DNA of 64,000 bases, taken from NCBI RefSeq assembly GCF_050908995.1, contig NC_135119.1, positions 11,408,001 through 11,472,000 on the forward strand, in the 5' to 3' direction. The notes below the pieces were generated by a model that saw nothing but the letters and a program-made list of their open reading frames with translations, was not told where the DNA came from and searched no databases. The first letter of the stretch is position 1. Each line of letters opens with the position of its first letter. The stretch comes from Andrena cerasifolii. Taxonomy: Eukaryota; Arthropoda; Insecta; Hymenoptera; Andrenidae. Made by a program: the position numbers and the translations under genes. This document shows, piece by piece, positions 1-12,110 of the stretch.

Positions 1-790
1 CTTTAAATGTTGCTCTTTTAAGCGCAAAAGTTTTTGTAAAAATATATGCTTCCGTTTCCTAAAAAAAAATTAAAAAATATTCGCCTCTTCTCGGTCGCCT
101 GACTATGTATAACCTCTTAAGGAAATTGGTGCAAACAAGTAACAAATACGTAAGTACGTTATAGAGTTTATAAAAATATAAAAAACTGTAAATATACATT
201 TGCAAATTAATTGATCTTAATATCTTCCGTTTTCTAGTAAGCAAATGTTTAAAGTTAAGATTGTTTGCATATCTTTTTACATTTGAATAAGCATAAGAAA
301 ATTTTCAAATTCTCCAATGTTTTATTTACACTGTTCAATTATAATTGTCATGCAACTTGAGAGAAGACCATGGGAAATTTCGGCAGACGAGGGAAACGAT
401 AAGAAACATGGATTCTCAATTGCCTCGTGTAAATTCTAACGGGATCGAAACCGTAACCCAATTTACCGCGCGAAATTTTCATTCCTACGTCACTTATGAT
501 AGTCGAAACGTCACATGTTTGCATTTCCTTGTGCCACTTTCAGGATTTTATTCCACCGCGCTTAGAATTTTATATTCGTCGCGTATTTATTCACAGAGAT
601 AGGTGAGCCAGCGGTCAATTTACATTTATTGCGATCTATAGTTTGAGACTCGAATTGAAAAATGAAAGGAGCGATACGAAATTCGTTTTGTATGCAAATT
701 GCTTTCCTACGTGCATCAAGAAATTTTTCGCGGTTGACCGAACCGCAGGTACATTGAATTTATGGTCGCCACAGATTACCTTGGAGCTAT
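1..790. other. Gene-free AT-rich stretch
   Basis: No ORF here resembles a known protein and no RNA gene was seen. The first 35 bases (ATGTTGC followed by AAGCGCAAA) weakly resemble bases near 13057-13090, so the window may open inside a dispersed repeat; this is only suggestive. Confidence 0.4.
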
Positions 791-1497
791 AAAGCTTACA
801 AGGGATGTTCGGCAACATGAAAATTCGAAAGAATTTGAAACTTCGCAGAAATGTGGTTCAAATGATGCTAATAACGTAACTGTTTTTCGTTTCGGCAAAG
901 AAACGGATGTAAAGCGTGAAAACACCCTCAAAAGGGAGTTGTGAGTTTTCATATTATCGCGAATATCTGCGAAACCGTAAGAGGTATCGAAAAAATTTAT
1001 ATTTAAAGTTGTACGGTTTTTGATATCAATTACATCAATTTTGAAAAAAAATAGTTTTTATAAAATTTATCCCCACCACCCCTTTTTCGAAAATTCATTA
1101 TCACCATATTGTAGGATATCGAAAATCATAAAACTTTGAATTAAACTTTTTTCGATGTCTTTTACGGTTTCGCGAAATACAAAATTTATTCGAGGGTGTA
1201 TTTCGACTCCCAAATAATTTTTATAAAATTTATCCCCACCACCCTTTTTTCGAAAATTCATTATCATCATATTGTAAGATATCGAAAATCATAAAACTTT
1301 GAATTAATCTTTTTTCGATGTCTTTTACGGTTTCGCGAAATACAAAATTCCTTTGAGGGTGTATTTTGACTCCCACGACCGTTTCATTGCCCCTCAAAAA
1401 TGGTTACGTTATTAGCGCCACTTGCACTACGTTTCAGCAAAATTTCAATTTTTTTTTAATTTTCAAGTTGCCGAACATCCCTTTTTAACCCCCACAG
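791..1497. mobile_element. Foldback/MITE element, family A copy 1
   Basis: The left end reads AAGCTTACAAGGGATGTT and continues CGGCAACATGAAAATTC. The right end (about 1400-1495) is its inverted complement, including GTTGCCGAACATCCCTT and GGTTACGTTATTAGCG. Arms of roughly 100 bp or more therefore face each other around a repeated core. No transposase reading frame is present, so it is non-autonomous. A second copy of the family lies at 15587-16090. Boundaries are approximate because no clean target-site duplication was found. Confidence 0.75.
1060..1376. repeat. Two tandem 163-bp units inside family A element
   Basis: The segment starting ATAAAATTTATCCCC at 1060 recurs at 1223, a period of 163 bp, and both copies end near GACTCCCA. 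The copies differ by a few substitutions and a one-base run-length change, so the duplication is fairly recent. It lies wholly within the foldback element. Confidence 0.85.
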
Positions 1498-2897
1498 ATT
1501 ATATCGACCCCTTTAATTCGTTAAAGATTATTCAAGGGCTCCAAACCACTTTGGCTTTAGATCTGTATCAAGCTGCTTTGCAGTCAAGTTATGCAAAGTG
1601 TCAACAAACCGGTGGTCTAACCCCTAAGGGTGTGGTTTTACATGAAAATATAATTCGAAAATGTAGAATAATATTTGTGGACTTGGGGCTCTCATTTTCA
1701 AGAAAAATCGCTTTGAATGTATGTTAAGTATACTTTTGACTAAGAATTGACAGAGTGACATAACAACTACAGCACAACTGACGATGAAGTGGGTCAGTGT
1801 GGAACGACAAGTTAAAATTGTAAAATACCTTTTTTTTTTAATCGAGGCATTGTTTTCGCGAGAATCGAGTTTAAGGCTCTTGTGAGCCATGCGCACGCAT
1901 TCTTGATAGATTTTCAAACTTGACTTTTTGGAAAACAAAGCATCGCCCGAAAAGAGGAAAATTGCACAATCCCGATTTATTTTTGCGTAAGGGTTCATTT
2001 CATCTGTGCATTTGCACTATACACACTTACCTACTATTATAGTCTACCAATTTCTAGTCAGGTGGACGTGTAACAGACGAGTTTCCAAAATCGAGTTTCT
2101 CGAAAAGTCTCATAAGAGAAGATATTACAAATTCTGTATTTTCTACCTATTCTATTTATACACAAATGCACTACCATCCCCTTTCGCATTGTTTTAATAT
2201 GCTCATAGATAACTGTAATATTTGAGAAGAGTTACTCAGGGGTGAATCTGACTGAATTCTATGGAAGGAAACTTTTGACTTGACGTATATTAATACTATA
2301 TGAACAAAGTTTTCCCACTTTCTGAAAGTAACAAGATTCGCTGCATGAAATTCTACAATGTGCAATTGCTTTCGAATATAGAAGGTGACCTTTAATTCCT
2401 GAACGAAGAGTTACATGTTTTTATATCATATAATTCATCTGGATTTAGTTTTATGTGATATAAAAAAATATAGCTTTCCATTTTGACAGATTAAAGTTCA
2501 GCTTTGTTGTTGAGAACTCTTTGCAAGTTTAACAAATTGCATTAACCACGCGTATTTCTTATAAAAACCAGTGCAACTTTTTCTCTTCTACTTGTTTCAT
2601 GTGGTTGCCAATTATGAGAAGAATGCTAGACAGTAACAACAGAAACACCCTGTATGCGTTTGTAGAGATGAGCTACAAAAACATACAATTCACAGTAAAA
2701 GTGCCTTGTAATCAGTTCTTGAAATATTTCCAGAGAAAATAAAGAGGCTTTGAGAGGGTTTAATGAGTTCTCAGAAAATCATTTAAAGTTTTAGATGACC
2801 TAACAGAATCATAAAACTGTCGTAAAAATATTTTTGGAAATATCGAAAGCAGAAGAAAAATAAATTCAAGTGATTTAGCACCATTTTATTAGCGTAA
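1498..2897. other. Gene-free stretch
   Basis: No recognisable protein or RNA gene. A CACCCTGTA motif near 2647-2656 looks like one end of a CAGGGTG-type element, but its partner end could not be paired. Confidence 0.4.
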
Positions 2898-3290
2898 TAC
2901 AGGGTGGGTTACGGCGGGTAGTAGAACCTGGTAATTCCTTGGACAAAAATAAATCGAAAATGTAGAATAAATTCTTCTTGTATGAGCCTCTGTTTTTGAG
3001 ACAATCGATATTGTAAATTCGTAATATCTTCGTACACCTGACCCAAAATTAGCAGAAGTTATCAGTAAATATGGTACCTACAACTGTGAGTGAAATTAAT
3101 CCTCAAATAAAATTGTATAATAACTTTCTTCGTACAAGGCTTCGTTCTCAAAAAAATCCAATTGTATTCATTTTTTTCAAACCCGATTTTCTCAAAAACA
3201 GAGGCTCATACAAGAAGAATTTATTCTACATTTTCGATTTATTTTTGTATCATCCGTTTATGTTGACCACCCGTCTCGGAGTACCCTGTA
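2898..3290. mobile_element. TA-flanked CAGGGTG-ended foldback MITE
   Basis: The element starts TACAGGGTGGGT and ends TACCCTGTA. Inside, a segment at about 2945-3005 (AAATCGAAAATGTAG onward) is the inverted complement of one at about 3180-3245, giving arms of about 55-60 bp. No transposase coding is present. TA at both edges fits TA target duplication as used by Tc1/mariner-type elements; the superfamily assignment is inference. Confidence 0.75.
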
Positions 3291-3888
3291 TACTATAGTA
3301 AGCAGCACGTCATACATACCAGCAACCTTTTTCCAAACATGACCGTGAATTTAAATAAGACGCTGGTTTAAGCAGGGCCCAAATTGAACGGAATACGGAT
3401 TATCGGGACGCCACTGTACTACATTTTCGAATACCTATATCAAGCATTGCGGAAATGGCAAGCCACAATCAGCATGACGATTAATGTAAGGTCCATCGAG
3501 TTTGGCTAAGCTACCGGAAATTTGTCGTCGATGGAAGGGTGGAGAGGATTAATCCGTTGTATTGGTCTGTTCACAGTGTGTCTGATGTTGCAAATAGCAA
3601 CTATTTATACATATAATTGAAGAAGAACACTGAATATTATTCGCATCACTTTTCTAAGTCCAACGGTGTCGTTTAATCAAAATTATTTTTCCCTGATTTT
3701 CTAAACATACTTCTTTAAAGGACTTGTTCCTTCGAAATTTAAATTGACGATACAATTGCCAAAAAATACACCACTTTAAACGAAGAAGACTTAAAAAAAA
3801 TATATCAGTTTGCATTGCATAGTGGAAGAAAATTAGAAAAATTTAGTAGAAGACTAGAAAAAAATATTCCAGTTATAATGCCTCTATT
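3291..3888. other. Gene-free stretch between two MITEs
   Basis: No ORF, RNA gene or repeat was recognised in this interval. Confidence 0.4.
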
Positions 3889-4066
3889 CTCCGTGTCATT
3901 TAAGAAGGAACCCGTTTCGCGCATGTAGAATGGAGCTCATTGGCTCCGAAAAAGCGTTGGTGGGGGTACAGCCAATAGTGGCTTCTCCCGGCACCAATGA
4001 GCGTCAACCTGCGCAGAACCGGTCTAAACTCGTCGGTCGGCAGGTTCCTTCTTAACTGACAGGGAG
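3889..4066. mobile_element. Short MITE with ~25-bp terminal inverted repeats
   Basis: The left end CTCCGTGTCATTTAAGAAGG is matched by the complement of the right end CCTTCTTAACTGACAGGGAG with two mismatches over 20 bases. The 178-bp body is relatively CG-rich compared with its surroundings and has no coding capacity. No other copy was seen in this window. Confidence 0.7.
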
Positions 4067-5100
4067 TATACAACGGGAATATAGTTGAAACATACCGCGA
4101 AGGGGTTACTTAAAAGAAGAAATTAATTAATGAACCGTAGCTTTTGATTTTATAATTCTATTTCCTAATTCCGATTAATTTTTAATTTCAACTACGAAAC
4201 TGCGAAAAGGCGCTCGTTATTCTTAAGAAAGAATTTCAAGATTATATTCATTGAAATGAACACAAGGTACATATTCAAAATGGAAACAAAAATGTAACAC
4301 GACATAAACTATGCAAGCAATCCACGAATATTTGTTAATACTAAAGTGTAGATGTGAAAAATCTTTCTAGAAGATAGTAAGTTACGGTTGCAGGGACATT
4401 TCGTTCTAATTGGAAGAAAGAAAAGAAATGTCACCGTTTCGTTGACGCTGATGGGCGTTCCCCGAGTAATTACCTTGTTTAGCCTTGTGCCCCTGCACAT
4501 GGATAAACCTACCTGCTGCTAATGAGTCTTTTACAACGTACTAAAACTACGCGAACAGGTTTATCGAAAATCTGCATTAGCAATTTACAAGGAGAAATGA
4601 GAATATTGCCATCGCGTGCTTCTTCCGCGATACATTCGCATCCTTTAATTTTCCCCATCGTCTTTTCCGTCGCAATTTGCCTCGGGGAAAATCGCGCCAC
4701 GTCGCTTCGGACGTTGGATCGACATTTCCAACGAAGACGTACAGATATGATCGAAGTATCGGTGCAGATTAATAGGCACCTGTGGCGCGACGTAGTCTGT
4801 CCGATATTCCGGGCGGGGGTATAAAAATGGTAATTATGAAGGTGAAAAGTTCTAGGATATTGATTGATCGACCGGCAGGGTTACGCGTGACAACGAGGAG
4901 ACCAAACACAGGAACAATTTCCATCGAGCTACTCAGTAACGGTTATTGCTTCATGCTTTTACAATTAATGAGAATCATGGACTATGCGTTTTTCCCCCCT
5001 TAGGAACTGAGGGTAACGATATCTATTATTCAGAGTAAAATATACAGTGTGTACCGGGATTTTTAGATTAGAATGTGTTAGTATGTTGAATGAATTAGGA

Positions 5101-5208
5101 GAGGTGAGAAATTTTTTTTAAATGTTAAATGAGTTGAAGAATGGAGAAACGTTGATGGTTAAATGAGTTGAAGTAAGGAAGAAATGTTAAATAAGTTGGA
5201 ATAAGAAA
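5101..5208. repeat. Degenerate tandem repeat, about three units
   Basis: Variants of AAATGTTAAATGAGTTGAAG followed by a purine-rich tail recur about three times at roughly 30-45 bp spacing. The units differ by substitutions and small indels, indicating age. Confidence 0.55.
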
Positions 5209-7163
5209 AGATCCACGATATTTATTTAAGCAGTTTACGCGGGGTGTATTTGTTATGCTATATTAATAATTTAGTTTCCATTAGTGATTACAATTTTTGC
5301 AAGTGACATTACAGTATAATCTAATTCTGTTTTACTTTATAACTGCATAAGTGCACAATTTTCATTATTATTATACAGATGCATTCCGTAGAAATAAGAG
5401 ATTATGCGTAAAATCGTACTTCTGTGTGTATTATTCAAAATATCATTATATTATTTCTATAATGCCAAAGGGCTGTATTTATACTCCAAATAAATGAATG
5501 AACCTTGTTGCTCTATGTATTCAGGTCTACTTGACTCGAAATAATTTCTATTCATGAGATACAGTACATATAGCTAGGAAATATTCGAAAAAGCATTTAA
5601 AGAAATCGAATTGCAGATTTAACAAACAATTTAAAAGAAATGGATAGAAAATGTGTAAATAAAAATGAAAGCAAAACAGTAAGATTCTTTAAGAAAGTTA
5701 GGATTTCATTTGCAATTACTTATCTTTTAATTACTTCTCGTAATCATTCAACGCATAAGTATTTCAACGTCCTGGAATTATCAAGATACAAAGGCAGCGA
5801 ATAGGTTTCTACAATTTTTCATATTCACGATGTTAAGATATTATATTTACACCAGCATAAATATCGCGCAGCAGTGAAATTCATTCCAGGAAGTAGTACG
5901 AGTACATTTATCGTCAGACGCCGCTGCCGCAGCTCCTCCAGCTGTCTCCTGCACAGCGAGACGAACGATACTCGCATTCGTACGCCGCATATACTTTACA
6001 CCTCTTCAACAGAACATAGATTTTCTAGTTAAACAGCAAGTCAGTAGATCCATGATCTAACAGCAACCAAACAGCTGCACAGCAGAGTGGAACAAAATTC
6101 AAAATCCATATTAAGTATCATTATTGAATGTTTCAATTCTTCGCGTGAAGCTTTTCCAGAAAATAACCATTTATGCTTTAGCAGAAACTCATTGAATGTT
6201 TGTTGAAGAATATTTAGTGGGAAGCAAACTACTTAGTCACTCAATAAAACTGGGAAACTGAAATAAATAAAGAAGATCATTAAATTAGTATTTCATTACA
6301 TTTATCCAGTATTAAGTAATAATAAACGAGTTTCAAATTTGAGGTCATTAATTAAGTACCTAATTAATGCTGTTTTTTTATAACTGAGTTTATAGGAATA
6401 TAATTCAACACACGTGTTGTTCATCAATTTGGTAGAAGCATTAGTTTATGTAAGAATCTTTTAACAATGTTCTATAAAAAATTGACAAATATAAATCGAA
6501 TATTTCACTTATTAAAAAGGATTAACCCTTTTGTGTACTAATCGAATGAGTATTACGTTCAAACTGTTCGAGTCAAATTAACCCGAGCCTGAAATCGTAT
6601 TAAGTAAGTAGACAGGTTTGTGACTGAATTGTAGTAAATACCAACTAAAACTTCAAGATTTTAAAATGAATATTTATTGATACAATTTTATTAAGCAGAT
6701 AACAATGTAGAATTAATTTAACTTTACAAGCTACAATGGAATGGTATTTGCATATGTGCTTTTTACATTGCACAGGGTATTCAGCTATATGTGGGAATAA
6801 ATATAAGGGATGATTCTAGACACCAAACTAAGACGAAAATCAAGAATAACGATATTGCGGTTGAGGCTTCGTTTGTTAGTTATAAGCGTTTAAAGATATG
6901 CCCTGTGTAGGCAATCTGCGTGCAGCGGTGCACGCGGCGTAACATAGGCGAGGGGTCGAGCAGTGGTATTCAAAGCCACTGTCGCACGGGGTCGCTCGCC
7001 TTAGAGACGTGTGACGAAATTTATCTCTACTTTTTTATCACTTCATCCAAAATGAAATGGTATCGTTGAATTATACCAGACCTGCTTACTTGATAAATCC
7101 ATTGTTTCCATTAAATCCACTGTAGTCACTTGTATTATCGAGACACACGCGCAGAGATCACAC

Positions 7164-7235
7164 AGAGGTCTGCACTGCGCGCGTAGCACCTCTACGGCGT
7201 GGGGTATTGCCTATACGCGCGTAGTGCGGACCTCT
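7164..7235. repeat. 22-bp CpG-rich inverted repeat
   Basis: AGAGGTCTGCACTGCGCGCG (from 7164) is mirrored by the complement of CGCGCGTAGTGCGGACCTCT (ending 7235) with two mismatches and a spacer of 28 bases. It is GC-rich inside an AT-rich setting, so it could be a transposon subterminal repeat or a structured transcript. Confidence 0.6.
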
Positions 7236-8250
7236 CTATATTCAAACGTTATTATCTCAAAAATGGTTGGAAGCACGAAAACATTGTATATACAGTAATT
7301 GTAGAAAATTGAGTGCTCTTTTAATATTATTTGAACAAAATTTCGATAACGCTTACGATTTTTGAGAAATTTTCTAAATCCAAACCATTGATGAATTGTA
7401 AACTTTAAGGGCTGGTCGGCACCCTTTCCTGATGACTGATTGCAAAAAACCTTTACAGGGATTATTTTCTTATGAAATGGAACCATTTTAGGGGGTGAGG
7501 GCAAACAAATACGAAAAAAAATCCCACACGTATAAAGAAGGACCCAGGGTGTCCCAAAAATGTTGGAGTTCCTTGATAGGGGAAACTTGTGGAGTGATTT
7601 CATAACAACATTTTCCCTTAGCAAAAATATATAAATATATGTAATTGATTGATCATTAACAGAAGCTTGTTTATTCTCATAGAACATGTGTCGAAAACCG
7701 AATTACTTATGGAAATGACGTAGTCCATATTAATACACAGTACGTATATTACTTTTTATTAGTATCTATCACTTCTTAAAAAAAAAAACAGAAGTTACAT
7801 ATCATAAGTGCAAAATCTACCACAAAAGCTTATTCCGAGGTATGCATCAACGAAATTATAAGCCGAAATGTTTGACTGTCGTACTATCCGCCGTCCCAGA
7901 GTTAAGTAACACCCATTAATCGATTGCATCCAAGTGCTTCCTGGTGTAAGAACCTTTCCTGACTTTATTCACTTCTACGACTTACGACTGGTACCTTGAA
8001 CATATTCACTTGGTAAACACAACACTATTTTCAAAAACATAGAAAAAGCCAGGAAATGTTTGAATTTGTACGAAATACAAATTGTGGCTCCCACTGATGC
8101 ACACAGGTGGCTCCCATCTTTACAAAATTATAATTCCAATGGAAAGTCGTCAAAGAATTTAATAAACAAATTTCAGTTATGGAATTCGTCGCGCGAGCAG
8201 ACGAAACCATCCATTCCCATTAGCGAGGAGTGACTTTAAATCTCGCTGAT

Positions 8251-8270
8251 AGAGAGAGAGAGAGAGAGAG
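8251..8270. repeat. (AG)10 microsatellite
   Basis: Uninterrupted dinucleotide AG run of 20 bases. Confidence 0.95.
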
Positions 8271-9015
8271 GAGCAAGTAAATAAACGAAATTAATAAAAA
8301 CACAGTCATTCGTATGGTTTTCATTTCCGTGTGGCTCGCGAGATTTAATTGCGAGGTGCGTGTATGAACAAACCGACAACACGAGCCATGTTCCATGGAA
8401 CATGGAAGCAGTTCTCGCTTCAGCTTCCACGAGGATCGCGTTTGACGAAGGGATGATTGGACGTGTCAGTATCGGAGAAGAGAGGGTGCTTCGACTTTCT
8501 TCTCGCGATCCCTCGAGCCCTTACTTCTCTAGCCATATTCAATGATACCGGCAAACAGGTCGGGCAACGTGGAATAATTCGCTTGCAACAATTGTTATGC
8601 GAGTCATCCGTCGCTGATATATCCGCGTCGTGGGAGTACGCGCGAGGATGCAATTGTCCTTGGACAGGTGAAGCAATTTGAAAGAACGTCCGCTTCGGGT
8701 CATTAAGGATTCTAGAAGCGACAGAAGCGTGGCGAAAGATAAAAGGACAGGGGTAGTAGCATCGGTAGGTGTATAGACGGAAATATTATGTTCCGCAGGA
8801 CCTATAAAGCATTCTGATAGCGAGCATCATATTTTTCAGTGAGACACTTTCGGACTCATATTTTCCTGGAGACGTTTCAGTAATGAGTTCTTGTCTCGAA
8901 GAGGTCCTCTCTGGACAATTCCCGTCGCACCTACTGTAGTATGTATGGCAGAATTCTGCTGGTAGTGGTGTGAAGGAAGAACGGGGTAATCGTTGCGTTC
9001 GGCTATCAAAAGGGC
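8271..9015. other. Gene-free, moderately CpG-rich stretch
   Basis: Several overlapping ORFs of 60-77 codons exist on both strands, as expected of CG-richer random sequence. None resembles a known protein and none has convincing splice context. Confidence 0.4.
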
Positions 9016-9340
9016 TAACAAGGGAAGATCCCGGACCCGAAAATTCAAAAAAAATCTGAAACTTTGTGAATATATAGGGGATTTCCTCCTGATTACAGCG
9101 CAATTTTTGTTTGCTGCCCAAGTTCACCCTAAGCGGGTGGAATTAACCCCTGAAAATTCGGCTATTTTCCGATTTTATTTTGTAACTCGCAATCTGTAAG
9201 GGATAGGAAAAAAGTTTCAAGACAAAAGTTACTTCTTTTAATTAGATCTATCATTTGGTGAAAAATATTTTACAGTTCACGAGCTATAACACAAAATCGG
9301 AAAGTGACCGGATTTTCAGCGGTCAGTTACACCCCCTTGT
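9016..9340 (+). mobile_element. Dispersed repeat family B, copy 1
   Basis: Begins CTAACAAGGGAAGATCCC and continues through AACTTTGTGAATAT, GGGATTTCCTCCTG and GCTGCCCAAGTTCACCC. The same order of blocks recurs inverted at 14885-15070 and, partially, at 61350-61440. It has no coding capacity. It abuts the mariner remnant and may have inserted into or beside it. Confidence 0.7.
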
Positions 9341-9351
9341 CTTGTTTCCGA

Positions 9352-9644
9352 CATGATAATGCAACGCCCCACACATCTTTGGTCTCGCAATAATTTTTGA
9401 ATTATTGGAGCTAGGTTGGGATGTGTTGTCACATCCGCCATATAGCCCTGACCTTGCGCCTTCAGCTTTCCATTTATTTCGTTCCATGCAGAACTCCTTA
9501 AATGGTAAAATTTTTAATGAAACTGATGATGTAGAATCTTATTTAATTTAGTCTTTTGCTGGCAAAAATCAGAAGTTTTACGAACATGCAATTATGAGAC
9601 TGCCTGAAAGGTGGCAAAAGGTCATCGACAAAAACGGACAATAA
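9352..9644 (+). pseudogene. mariner transposase C-terminal remnant (broken)
   Basis: Conceptual translation matches the C-terminal part of mariner (DD34D) transposases. A block HDNATPHTSLVSQ corresponds to the HDNARPH region carrying the second catalytic Asp. After a stop and a frame change, ELLELGWDVLSHPPYSPDL follows, then APSAFHLF and finally RLPERWQKVIDKNGQ before a TAA at 9642. The third catalytic Asp, normally in APSDYHLF, is Ala here. An in-frame TAG sits at 9549-9551. The N-terminal DNA-binding half and the first catalytic Asp are absent, and sequence before 9352 is not recognisable as transposase. With a frameshift, stop, truncation and lost catalytic residue the copy is dead. Family identity is very secure; the subfamily is not assigned. 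Confidence 0.93.
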
Positions 9645-11192
9645 CTAATTTAATAAAGTTATATTTTCAAGTAAAATTTTTCAATTTTCCTTCTTATTTA
9701 AAATTCGCAATCACTTAGTTGCCAACCCAATAACTGCTGTGCAAAAAGCTGGAAATTGAAAAAATGGAAGCACGAAGAGTAGGTCGCGTGACAAGGTACG
9801 CTGCGTGTACCCGTAAATCATATAATGGCCCTTTACGTAAAGAATGTAAATACTGTGCAACCTTTCGCTAAATACTATGTAAAAAAGAACGATCCAATTG
9901 CATTGTATAAATAAATTTGTTGATAAAATTGTGCTCCTCTGTTTCACTTGCCGGTCCTCAAAGTGTACGTAGATGTAATATAACATTACAAAAGCGATAT
10001 ATCGAACGTCTCTACGCGCATTATTTGCGAGACATTATTAAGGGCGATACAGCAAGGGCTCGGATGCGTTAATTGGAAATTAAAAGTTACTCTTCGAGGC
10101 GCAGTTGTTGCGCGGAAACGGCAGGGAATTTAAAGTAAGGCAATCGTGCGTTTCATCCATTATACCGGGAACTGACCGTTGCAATAGGCGACGGTCCTTT
10201 CTGTTTCATAGAAACAAATTAGAGCATCCCAGGGAACGTATTTTCCTCCGCGGAGTTGCAACGATTAAACGTTACGACGTTCACGCGGAACGGAAAAGAA
10301 GCGAAACGAACAGAATTAATTTTCATTTAGCAACCCGGAGTCGTTTCGCCAGGGCGGCAAATTAAAATGAAATATTTGCTGAAACTTCTCGGATACCGGA
10401 TTTCCCGTTAAGAGAAACTTTTCGTTTGCGATTCAGATGCGAAAGAGATCTCTCGGTACATACCGCGTTTGTCGAATTCTACGCCTCCGGTACGTCGCCG
10501 CGAAGTCAAACAGACCGGCCACGATTTTTTTTCGTGCCTCCGTCGCAAGTTTTGGAATAAATCTGAATGGTGTATATTAATAATAATAACAGGGGTGTAT
10601 TGCGCCGTGTACAAAAAATGTAATGCAAAACAGAAAATCACAGAAGAAATAAATAAATAAACAACGGGAGATTTTGGCGAAAACGGGGGCTGGCTTAAAA
10701 AAATTAGATATTGATTTTCAGACACCTGCGAACGCGATTTTTTTATGCAAGAATACTGATGCGTTGACATATTTTGCGTCGATCGTGCGAAAATACATTT
10801 TTTTGCATCATTTTACTGGAGAAAATGTGGCGCATGTTATTATTCAATGTTTACGTATCTACAATTAAAATTGCATACCAGAATATTTAGTAGATTTTCA
10901 GTTATAGAAATTTGTGCACAGTGTAATTTGAAATTGAAATAAAAGTTAATTGATAATTAGTCGAAACTCCAAACGTGTAATTGCTTTCCACGGAACGAGT
11001 GACGAAGAGGGACGAAATGATTATATACTTGACGCGTCTTTGTGTGTTCGTAAAGTTTGTTAACGATTATCAAATTATAAATCTGCGGCTGATTGTTACT
11101 GATTTCATTATTATCCCCGCTACCGTAATAAAGAATAACAGAGTGCCGTGGGAACGTTTGCAGAATGAGAAATGAGTAATCAATTAATTCGT
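9645..11192. other. Gene-free stretch
   Basis: No recognisable gene. The 10000-10550 part is CpG-richer and carries ORFs of up to 120 codons on either strand, without known motifs. Confidence 0.35.
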
Positions 11193-11392
11193 TTATGTAA
11201 TCAAACAGAATCCGATTGCGCGCCTGTGCTTGGCCGTTGTATTTGATTGGTCCTGCGTTCGATAATCAGGTGCATTGTCACGTGTTAGGTAATGCAAGCG
11301 GTTCAAAAATTCATGACGTAATACGTCAAAGGGCATACTTAACGGAAGGCAAGCGACCGCTATGACGAACAAGACCACAGCGAACTTTAGCA
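11193..11392 (-). CDS. Candidate exon of small secreted peptide (unrecognised)
   Basis: On the minus strand an open frame begins TG-CTA-AAG directly after a CTAAG trinucleotide context that could be a splice acceptor. If the preceding exon ended in A, the ATG start codon would be split across the junction. The first residues LKFAVVLFVIAVACLPLS look like a signal-peptide core. They are followed by about 45 polar residues with a KHRR basic site and a short GFCLIT tail before TAA at the window's 11193 side. I do not recognise the family. There is no ATG in the exon, no visible upstream exon, and the pyrimidine tract is poor. It may be a chance ORF. Confidence 0.18.
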
Positions 11393-11565
11393 CTTAGCCC
11401 TCTACAATCGAAATTTATTGCGCATTATGCATATAAGTTAGCAAGTACATTTGAATTTTATTTCATAAGCATTTGGAAAATAAAGATTTGTGAGTCCTAT
11501 GTTACGAGAGTAAAATGACGAAGGTAATGTCAAGTCAGAAACGTTATATAGAACCTATGCATACG

Positions 11566-12110
11566 TACAGTGACTCGCATGAATATTCGGACACTTTTTA
11601 AAATCGCATAACTTTTTTAGAATTGGTCCAAACAACTTGAGCTTTTTTGAGAAGCTAGATGGATTAGTTTGCTAACTGTCGCGTTTCGTCGTTTTGAAAA
11701 AAAATGTATTTGGTTGGAATAGCGAAAAGAATAGTAAAGGTCGATTTTTAAACTTTTTTTTGTGAGCTTGTAATGAAAATTAAAAAAAAAAACGTTTGTA
11801 GATTGCTGTAAGTTGTATACGTGCCTAAAATTTCATCAAAATCGGTTAACGTTGCTCCGAGCTACAAACGTTTAAAGATCGCAGAATAAGGTCGAGAATC
11901 GCGAAAATTCCCGAAATCAGCGATAAATAATAGACTTAAAATAAAATAATAATTTTAATTTTAATAAAAATAAGTATATCAGTGGAAAATATTTGGTTCA
12001 ATTTCTATCTGCACTTTCTTGTAATAAAACTCCTTAATTTGTATCTAGACCCCCCCCTAGATACAAATTAAAATTAAAATTATTATTTTAAGTCTAGGTC
12101 TAGTAAGCCT
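11566..12110. mobile_element. Probable DNA-transposon relic with internal inverted repeat
   Basis: From about 11566 the sequence ACAGTGACTCGCATGAATAT introduces a block of low-complexity A/T-rich text of the kind seen at ends of mariner-like relics. Inside, TAGACTTAAAATAAAATAAT (about 11930) faces its inverted complement ending near 12095, separated by about 100 bases. No transposase frame was found. The outer limits are uncertain. Confidence 0.4.

Larger units (their letters stand above)
4067..8250. other. Gene-free stretch with scattered small repeats
   Basis: No convincing gene. ORFs near 4300-5000 lie in moderately CpG-rich sequence but resemble nothing known. The stretch holds a degenerate tandem repeat near 5.1 kb, a TTAACCCTTTTGTG motif at 6532 and an inverted repeat at 7164-7235. 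Confidence 0.4.

Noticed and set aside
8360..8681. Overlapping ORFs on both strands in CpG-rich DNA
   Set aside because: Mutually overlapping frames of 60-77 codons with no known motif are expected from base composition.
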